The position numbers and the translations under genes are program-made. A stretch of 9,547 nt of DNA. Source: Actinomycetes bacterium (GTDB lineage: Bacteria; Actinomycetota; Thermoleophilia; Solirubrobacterales; Solirubrobacteraceae). Location: positions 1-9,547 of the forward strand of contig JAEYAL010000342.1 in the NCBI GenBank assembly GCA_023404805.1. The letters are read 5' to 3'. Below the pieces are notes generated by a model. That model made no database searches, had not been told where the DNA came from, and was given only the letters and a program-made list of their open reading frames with translations. Below, in pieces: positions 4,744 to 9,547 of the stretch. Within the stretch, counting starts at the first letter, position 1, and each line of letters opens with the position of its first letter.

Positions 4744-5504
4744 CCCGCTCCGGCTTCATGGCCGACCCGGACAACGGCGACGACCTGCGCATCCGCCAGC
4801 TCGAATCGCAGCGGATGCTCCGCGGCGACATGACCGACGACGAGCTCGAGGAGTACGTCCGCAGCCGCGTCCTCACAACCACGCTCGACGCGGCGCTCAC
4901 CTGGGCGCGATCCAACGCGATCTTCCCGGCCACGTTCGGGCTCGCCTGCTGCGCGATCGAGATGATCACGCTCGTCGGATCGCGCCTCGACATCGCCCGG
5001 ATCGGCTCTGAGGCCATGCGCGCGAGCCCGCGCCAGGCCGACCTGCTCATCCTCTCGGGCCGCGTCTCGATCAAAATGGCGCCGATCATCCGGCGCATCT
5101 ACGACCAGATGCTCGAGCCGAAGTGGACCATCGCGATGGGCGCCTGCTCCTCGTCGATGGGCGTGTTCAACAACTACGCGATCGTCCCGGCCGACAAGTT
5201 CCTCCCGGTCGACGTGCACGTGCCCGGCTGCCCGCCGCGTCCGGAAGCGGTGATGTACGGCATCCTCAAGCTCCGCGACCAGATCCAGGACAAGCCCGAC
5301 CTCGGCTGGCGCGCCCGCTACGACGCCGGCGAGACGATCGAGGTCCTCGGCACCGAGGGCGTCAGCGGCGGCGGACCGTCGATCACGACCCGCCAGCACG
5401 GCGCCCCGGCCAAGCCCGACGCGGCGCAGCTCCTCAAGGAAGCCGGCCTGCACACCGCGCCGGGCCTGACGCTCCCGCCGACCGCGAGCTCGTCCCGTGC
5501 CTGA
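4734..5504 (+). CDS. nuoB: NADH-quinone oxidoreductase subunit B
   Basis: A 256-residue subunit carrying the N2 iron-sulfur cluster, which passes electrons to quinone in complex I. The four cluster ligands are visible: the adjacent pair Cys72-Cys73 (LACCAIEM), Cys138 (MGACSSSMG) and Cys166 (PGCPPRP). The conserved S-I-K-M-A-P segment is at 112-117. The loop after Cys138 is SSSMGVFNNYAIV rather than the proteobacterial ANGGGYYHYSY type. Compared with the roughly 160-220 residues usual for NuoB, it has extra sequence at both ends: an N-terminal charged segment (about 10-45, rich in Glu/Asp/Arg) and a Gly/Pro/Ala-rich tail after about 195. The ATG at 4734 is chosen from its ribosome binding site. 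Overlaps nuoA by 10 bp and nuoC by 8 bp. Confidence 0.96.
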   Translation: MEVTRSGFMADPDNGDDLRIRQLESQRMLRGDMTDDELEEYVRSRVLTTTLDAALTWARSNAIFPATFGLACCAIEMITLVGSRLDIARIGSEAMRASPRQADLLILSGRVSIKMAPIIRRIYDQMLEPKWTIAMGACSSSMGVFNNYAIVPADKFLPVDVHVPGCPPRPEAVMYGILKLRDQIQDKPDLGWRARYDAGETIEVLGTEGVSGGGPSITTRQHGAPAKPDAAQLLKEAGLHTAPGLTLPPTASSSRA

Positions 5505-6009
5505 CGCCACCGGCCTGGAGCTCCTCGCGAGCGTCGTCCGCTCGCGCCTGGGCGACGACGCGGTCGTGTCGACCGTGCACCACCGCGGCCACGGCACGAT
5601 CGAGGTCGAGCCGCAGCACGTGCGCGCCTCGCTCGACCTGATGCGCGACGAGGGCTACCGCTTCCTCGCCTCGGTCCACGGCGCCGACCAGTACCCGGCC
5701 GAGCCGCGTCTGGCCGTCCACTACGAGCTGCTCGACATGCAGCGCCCGGACCGCGTGAACATCAAGGTCCGCGTAGGCACGGACGACCCGCACGTCGACT
5801 CCGTCACCCCGCAGTGGCCCACCGCCGACCACCAGGAGCGCGAGATCTACGACCTCCTCGGCGTGATCTTCGACGGCCACCCCGACCTGCGCCGCATCCT
5901 CATGCCCGAGGACTACGAAGGCCACCCCCAGCGCCGCGACTTCCCGATCGGCGGCGAGCCGGTCCTCTTCACCCACCACGAGGCCGAGGGCGAGCACTAC
6001 CCCCGATGA
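5497..6009 (+). CDS. nuoC: NADH-quinone oxidoreductase subunit C
   Basis: A 170-residue subunit of the peripheral arm of complex I (30-kDa family); it has no redox centre and holds NuoD and NuoB in place. The family signature spans about 114-149: EREIYDLLGVIFDGHPDLRR, then I-L-M-P-E-D-Y, ending in Q-R-R-D-F-P. Earlier parts show the usual weakly conserved alpha/beta fold (LMRDEGYRFLASVHGADQYP). It is a stand-alone protein, not the NuoCD fusion of enterobacteria. The GTG start at 5497 overlaps the end of nuoB by 8 bp; its stop overlaps the nuoD start in an ATGA (4 bp), a sign of coupled translation. Confidence 0.95.
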   Translation: MPDATGLELLASVVRSRLGDDAVVSTVHHRGHGTIEVEPQHVRASLDLMRDEGYRFLASVHGADQYPAEPRLAVHYELLDMQRPDRVNIKVRVGTDDPHVDSVTPQWPTADHQEREIYDLLGVIFDGHPDLRRILMPEDYEGHPQRRDFPIGGEPVLFTHHEAEGEHYPR

Positions 6010-7268
6010 GCGCCCCGACCGCAGCCGAGCGCGCCGCGCTCGCCAACTACCGCAAGCTCGAAGAGTCGGTGACGATGTCGCCCATCGAGCGCGTCGGCGA
6101 GTCCGAAGAGCTCCTCACGATCAACATGGGGCCGCACCACCCGGCCACGCATGGCGTGCTCCGGCTCCTGGTCACCCTCGACGGCGAGATCGTCCGCGAC
6201 CTGCGCCCGCTGATCGGCTACCTCCACACCGGCATCGAGAAGACCGCCGAGGACAAGTCGTACTGGAAGGCCATCCCCGTCATCGAGCGGATGGACTACC
6301 TCGCCTACTACTTCAACTCGATGGCCTACGTGAGCGCCGTCGAGCAGCTCGGCGACGTCGAGGTGCCGAAGCGCGCCCAGTACCTGCGCGTGATCCACAT
6401 GGAGCTCAACCGGATCATGAGCCACCTGTTCTGGTTCGGCACGAGCTGCCTCGACATCGGCGCCATGAGCCTGCTCTGGTACTCCCTCCGCGAGCGCGAC
6501 ACGATCCTCGACCTCTTCGAGTCGTCGTCCGGCCAGCGGATGCACACGCGGTACTTCCAGATCGGCGGCGTCGCCGAAGACATCCCCCGCGGCTGGGCTG
6601 AGCGCGCCCGCGCGTTCGCCGTCGAGCTGCCGACCCGCGTCGCCCAGTTCCGCGACCTGATCTACAACAACGAGATCGCCCTGCAGCGCCTCAAGGGCGT
6701 GGGCATCGTCAGCTCCGAGCGCCTCCTCGCGCTCGGCGTGACCGGCCCGCTGCTGCGCGCCACCGGCGTTGAATGGGACCTGCGCAAGGCGCAGCCCTAC
6801 TCGTCCTACGAGGACTTCGACTTCGGCGTGCCGCTCGGCGCCGTCGGCGACAACTTCGACCGCATGGCCGTCCGCCTCGCCGAGATCGAAGAGTCGGCCA
6901 AGATCATCATCCAGGCGGTCGACGGCCTCCCCGAAGGCCCGACGATCACCGACGACCGCAAGGTCGCCCTGCCGCCGCGCCACGAGCTCGCCACCTCCAT
7001 GGAGGCGCTCATCCACCACTTCAAGCTCGTCACCGAAGGGTTCCGCGTCCCGCCCGGCGAGCTCTACACCGCCATCGAGGGCCCCCGCGGCGAACTCGGC
7101 TGCTTCGTGCGCTCCGACGGCTCCGCCAAGCCGGCGCGCGTCCACATCCGCGACTCGTCGTTCGTGAACCTCCAGGCCATCGCCGACATGTGCCGCGGCT
7201 CCTACGTCGCCGACCTCATCGCCACGCTCGCGATGCTCGACCCGATTCTGGGCGGAATAGATCGGTAG
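6006..7268 (+). CDS. nuoD: NADH-quinone oxidoreductase subunit D
   Basis: A 420-residue subunit (49-kDa family, related to the large subunit of [NiFe] hydrogenases) that forms the quinone pocket of complex I with NuoB. Key residues are present: the loop G-P-H-H-P-A-T-H-G (42-50), whose His49, and Tyr98 in R-M-D-Y-L, align by spacing with the quinone-binding His38 and Tyr87 of Thermus Nqo4. Other signatures are IGYLHTGIEKTAEDKSYWK, HLFWFGTSCLDIGAMS, GQRMHTRYFQIGG and the C-terminal end DLIATLAMLDPILGGIDR. The hydrogenase metal-binding cysteines are absent, as expected. The first 30 or so residues are a variable extension. The ATG at 6006 lies in the ATGA overlap with nuoC. It is the last nuo gene of this run; an RDD gene starts 51 bp downstream. 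Confidence 0.97.
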   Translation: MSAPTAAERAALANYRKLEESVTMSPIERVGESEELLTINMGPHHPATHGVLRLLVTLDGEIVRDLRPLIGYLHTGIEKTAEDKSYWKAIPVIERMDYLAYYFNSMAYVSAVEQLGDVEVPKRAQYLRVIHMELNRIMSHLFWFGTSCLDIGAMSLLWYSLRERDTILDLFESSSGQRMHTRYFQIGGVAEDIPRGWAERARAFAVELPTRVAQFRDLIYNNEIALQRLKGVGIVSSERLLALGVTGPLLRATGVEWDLRKAQPYSSYEDFDFGVPLGAVGDNFDRMAVRLAEIEESAKIIIQAVDGLPEGPTITDDRKVALPPRHELATSMEALIHHFKLVTEGFRVPPGELYTAIEGPRGELGCFVRSDGSAKPARVHIRDSSFVNLQAIADMCRGSYVADLIATLAMLDPILGGIDR

Positions 7269-7307
7269 CGGCCAACCGGCGCGCGTGGGCCCCGCCGCCT
7301 GCGCTCG

Positions 7308-7313
7308 TAGGCT
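7308..7313 (+). promoter_or_regulatory. Putative -10 box of the first RDD gene
   Basis: TAGGCT (TANNNT) within GCGCTCGTAGGCT, with 6 nt before the GTG at 7320. The transcript would begin at the start codon itself, so the gene may have its own leaderless promoter rather than depend on the nuo operon. No -35 box is apparent. Confidence 0.35.
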
Positions 7314-7319
7314 CGCGGC

Positions 7320-8081
7320 GTGACCGCCGCTCCGCCACCGACGCCCGCGGCGGCGTTCCAGGTCGCGGCCTTCCGCCGCCGGGTCGGAGCACGGGTGATC
7401 GACGGCGCGCTGGCGTCAGCGATCGACGTCGCCCTCACGGCGGGACTCAACCTGCTGCTGGTCGGCGACGGCTTTCCTCCGGACGACCCGCCGCTGTCGG
7501 CCAGCACGCCGGCCGGCGACCTGCTGGGGCTCCTCGTCGCGTTCGCGATCAGCGCGGCCATCATCGTCGCGTACGACGGGTGGTTCACGACCACCAAGAC
7601 GTGGAACGGCCAGACGCCAGGCAAGCGCCTCCTCCGTCTGCGCATCGCCTCCGCCGACGGCGGGCCGCTCGCCGCCCGCGCCGCGTGGCGCCGGGCCGCG
7701 CTTCTCGCGCTGCTGCTGCTCGGCGCCCAGTCCGCTGGCGTGGCGATCGACCTCGTCGCCGGCACCGTCCCCACGTTCACGAAACTCGGCGGCGCGGCCC
7801 TCTGTCTGCTCGCGCTGCCGGCGGCTGCGCTCATCGCCCTGCGCAGCGAACTGCGGCGGACACCGCACGACCGGTCGGCGGGCACCGTCGTGCTCGCCGC
7901 GCCGCGACAGCGCGCCCCTGCCGCCGTGACGCCAGCGAGCCCCGAGCCGCTGGTCTTCGTACAGGCCGAGACCGCGCCGCACGGCGTCGCAGGCCGGGTG
8001 AACACGGCCGGCACCTGGTGGCTCGCGGGCCTCTTCGCCCTCGCCATGGTGTTCTGCGCGTGGGCGTCCTGGCCGTCCTAG
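7320..8081 (+). CDS. RDD-family membrane protein with an extra C-terminal helix
   Basis: A 253-residue protein with the RDD domain, named for its conserved Arg and Asp residues. Visible motifs are FRRRVGARVID at 18-28, the central K-T-W-N-G-Q-T-P-G-K-R (93-103) followed by LRLRIASADGGPL and AWRR, and the closing R-R-T-P-H-D-R-S-A-G-T-V-V (179-191). Hydrophobic segments lie at about 30-48, 68-85, 127-147 and 157-174. After a linker rich in Pro, Ala and Glu, a further helix (about 229-249, TWWLAGLFALAMVFCAWASW) ends the protein, which is unusual for a plain RDD protein. RDD proteins are poorly understood; some have been linked to ion transport, others to membrane-protein complexes. No such function can be assigned here. 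The start is GTG. It is the paralogue of the next gene. Confidence 0.85.
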   Translation: MTAAPPPTPAAAFQVAAFRRRVGARVIDGALASAIDVALTAGLNLLLVGDGFPPDDPPLSASTPAGDLLGLLVAFAISAAIIVAYDGWFTTTKTWNGQTPGKRLLRLRIASADGGPLAARAAWRRAALLALLLLGAQSAGVAIDLVAGTVPTFTKLGGAALCLLALPAAALIALRSELRRTPHDRSAGTVVLAAPRQRAPAAVTPASPEPLVFVQAETAPHGVAGRVNTAGTWWLAGLFALAMVFCAWASWPS

Positions 8082-8130
8082 CTGAGGGCCCTTATGGCGC
8101 TTGTCGCTACCGCGCCACCGCTCCGGTTCG

Positions 8131-8136
8131 TATTGT
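8131..8136 (+). promoter_or_regulatory. Putative -10 box of the second RDD gene
   Basis: TATTGT in the 99-bp gap between the two RDD genes, giving a leader of roughly 38 nt. No clear -35 lies at 17 bp; TTGTCG at 8101 is too far away. Confidence 0.25.
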
Positions 8137-8166
8137 CCCGCTCCAATGTGGGGTGAGCACATCGCT

Positions 8167-8173
8167 GAGGGAG
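8167..8173 (+). promoter_or_regulatory. Ribosome binding site of the second RDD gene
   Basis: GAGGGAG, 7 nt before the ATG at 8181. It is a strong site that fixes this start, in contrast to the neighbouring RDD gene, which has none. Confidence 0.65.
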
Positions 8174-8180
8174 CAGGCCG

Positions 8181-9404
8181 ATGACGGCGACGTTCACGAC
8201 GACACCCTCGGCCTCGGCGGCGCCGCGGACGCCGGGTGAGGTGCAGATCGCGACGCTCAGCAAGCGCAGCGCCGCCGTCCTGCTCGACAGCTGCATCACG
8301 ATGGCGATCGGCTTCCTCGTGCTCGCGCCGGTCTGGCTGATCAACGGCGGCGGCCCCAGCACGACTGACGGGATGTTCCACGTCCCGACCGACGAGTCGA
8401 CGCCCACCGACCTCCTCCGCGCCGCGGTCGAGTACCTCGTGTTCCCGATCGTCTGGACCATCTACGCGGGCTTGCTCACCAGCCAGCGCGGCCCGTGGAA
8501 CGGCCAGACGGTCGGCAAGCGCGCCGCCCAGCTGCGGATCGTCACGGCGTCCGGCGGGCCACTCGACCGCGGCACCGCGTGGCGGCGGGTGCTGTGGAGC
8601 ACCGCGCTGCTCGGACTGATCGCGACGAGCGGCCAGCTCGTCGACGCCGCCTTCGACAGCGCGCCCACGGCGTCCGACATCACCGCCTGGATCGCGGCCG
8701 CGGTCGGCGCGGCTGCGGTGCTGGTCACCCTGCGCGGCGAGGTCCGGCAGACGGGCTACGACCTGCTCGCCGGCACCGTCGTGGTCGGGGTGCCCGATCA
8801 CGCGGCCGAGGGCGGGGTGGAAGCCGGCGAGGCCGACGCAGACCGCGCGCCTGAACCCGCGCCGGCCGGCCACGGCGCTGATCCGCATGCTCCGCCCACG
8901 TTCGCGCAGGCGGCTGGCGCCGGCGGCGGGGTGCGCGTGCTGCCGCGCCGCCGCCGCGGCTGGACGTGGGCCGGCGTCCCGCTCCTCGCGCTCCTGCTGC
9001 TGACCACACCGCTGCTGTCGAAGCTGGAGCCGCCGGAGGACCGCAGCAAGGAGATCCTCGCGCTCCCCGAGACCAAGCAGGCGCTCGCGCGGGTGCGCAC
9101 GCTCGAGACCCTCGCGACGGCGTGCCTGGCCAGCGGCGGCGGCGCCGAGGCCTGCGACGAAGCCAGTGAGCTCCGAGCCCCCGACGACCTCGAGTTCAGC
9201 GAGGACTTCGACCTCACCACCGACCCCGTGGGCGCGCACGCCGGCCGGGTCGCCGTGGTCGCCGACGGCGACGACACGCTGATGATCTACGGCTTCACCA
9301 GCGCGGACCGCGTCTGGGCCAGCGTCGTCGAAGACGGCGACACCGAGCACGTCTGCTTCAAAGCCACGAGCGACGATCTGTGCGACGGCGTCTGGGCCTG
9401 GTAG
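8181..9404 (+). CDS. RDD-family membrane protein with anchored four-cysteine outer domain
   Basis: A 407-residue protein in four parts. An RDD domain (about 26-205) shows LSKRSAAVLLD with Arg29 and Asp36, R-G-P-W-N-G-Q-T-V-G-K-R (103-114), LRIVTASGGPL, AWRR, and Q-T-G-Y-D-L-L-A-G-T-V-V (190-201). Next comes a Gly/Ala/Glu/Pro-rich cytoplasmic linker (206-250), then Arg256-Arg259 and a membrane helix (about 261-280, WTWAGVPLLALLLLTTPLL). The C-terminal domain (281-407) is probably outside the cell: a charged helix, then an acidic domain with Cys315, Cys325, Cys392 and Cys401, which could form two disulfides, ending G-V-W-A-W. Anchor helix, amphipathic helix and paired cysteines resemble a type IV pilin, but no prepilin cleavage motif is seen. 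The WNGQT-to-WRR block is close to that of the preceding gene, so they likely arose by duplication. Confidence 0.85.
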   Translation: MTATFTTTPSASAAPRTPGEVQIATLSKRSAAVLLDSCITMAIGFLVLAPVWLINGGGPSTTDGMFHVPTDESTPTDLLRAAVEYLVFPIVWTIYAGLLTSQRGPWNGQTVGKRAAQLRIVTASGGPLDRGTAWRRVLWSTALLGLIATSGQLVDAAFDSAPTASDITAWIAAAVGAAAVLVTLRGEVRQTGYDLLAGTVVVGVPDHAAEGGVEAGEADADRAPEPAPAGHGADPHAPPTFAQAAGAGGGVRVLPRRRRGWTWAGVPLLALLLLTTPLLSKLEPPEDRSKEILALPETKQALARVRTLETLATACLASGGGAEACDEASELRAPDDLEFSEDFDLTTDPVGAHAGRVAVVADGDDTLMIYGFTSADRVWASVVEDGDTEHVCFKATSDDLCDGVWAW

Positions 9405-9547
9405 CCACCGCGGCGCTGCTCGCGGCCGCGGCCGCGGCCGGCGCGCCGGGAGTCCCGGCGGCAGCGGTCGGGGGCGCGTCAGACGCAGCGGGCGGTGCCG
9501 AGCGCGCTGCCGCAGGCGCGACCTGGGACGCCGAGGCGGGCCTGGAC
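9380..9547 (+). CDS. N-terminus of a secreted protein overlapping the RDD gene (partial)
   Basis: A GTG at 9380-9382 opens 56 codons to the window edge. The peptide MRRRLGLVATAALLAAAAAAG continues into APGVPAAA: a textbook signal peptide with Arg-rich start, hydrophobic core and A-x-A type sites. The next residues are Ala/Gly-rich and then T-W-D-A-E-A-G-L-D. It overlaps the last 25 bp of the RDD gene in another frame. No strong ribosome binding site is seen, so coupled translation is likely. The Ala run comes from repeated GCGGCC bases, and such GC repeats can mimic a signal peptide by chance, so this call is moderate. Confidence 0.55.
   Translation, partial: MRRRLGLVATAALLAAAAAAGAPGVPAAAVGGASDAAGGAERAAAGATWDAEAGLD

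Noticed and set aside
7416..9350. Very long minus-strand open frame (644 codons) over the RDD genes
   Set aside because: Antisense shadow of two genes with clear RDD motifs and membrane helices; its translation is charged low-complexity sequence.
9421..9441. GCGGCC-rich run as a simple repeat of interest
   Set aside because: It fits an Ala-rich signal-peptide core in GC-rich codons and needs no other explanation.

Overview
This window looks like chromosomal DNA of a high-GC actinobacterium. The base composition is strongly GC-rich, third codon positions are almost all G or C, and GTG starts are common. The NuoB active-site loop reads C-S-S-S-M-G, the actinobacterial style. Several genes lack a Shine-Dalgarno sequence and have a TAG-type -10 box right before the start codon. 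A deep-branching group such as Thermoleophilia (Solirubrobacterales) is plausible, but this is an inference from gene style, not from a marker gene. I see no RNA genes, CRISPR array, transposase or phage gene.

Layout. Positions 1-2055 (minus strand) hold a probable operon: a lipoprotein c-type cytochrome, then serS (seryl-tRNA synthetase), then the first 47 codons of an exported protein that runs off the left edge. Only 20 bp separate the cytochrome from a plus-strand gene (2076-2597) for a membrane-anchored cupredoxin-fold protein that has lost most of its copper ligands. A flavin reductase-like gene follows (2657-3157). The next 635 bp (3158-3792) have no convincing gene. They hold a patterned repeat region: two direct copies of an 82-bp unit, then two related copies in the opposite orientation with the same 82-bp period, then a strong hairpin. 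A small four-helix membrane protein of unknown function (3793-4287, minus) comes next and is divergent from the nuo genes.

Positions 4387-7268 hold nuoA, nuoB, nuoC and nuoD, overlapping one another by 4-10 bp. They encode one membrane subunit and three peripheral-arm subunits of respiratory complex I (NADH:quinone oxidoreductase), including the N2 cluster and quinone site. The run stops after nuoD, so the other complex I subunits are not next to it here. Two paralogous RDD-family membrane proteins follow (7320-8081 and 8181-9404). The second carries an extra membrane anchor and a four-cysteine outer domain somewhat like a type IV pilin head. A last gene, starting inside the end of the second RDD gene, encodes a signal peptide and runs off the right edge.

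How it fits together. The cytochrome, the cupredoxin-fold protein and complex I subunits all suggest membrane-linked electron transfer, but only the nuoABCD link is firm. The repeat region and the degenerate cupredoxin are the least ordinary parts of the window. I do not see a clear new multi-gene system such as a defence, secretion or biosynthesis locus.
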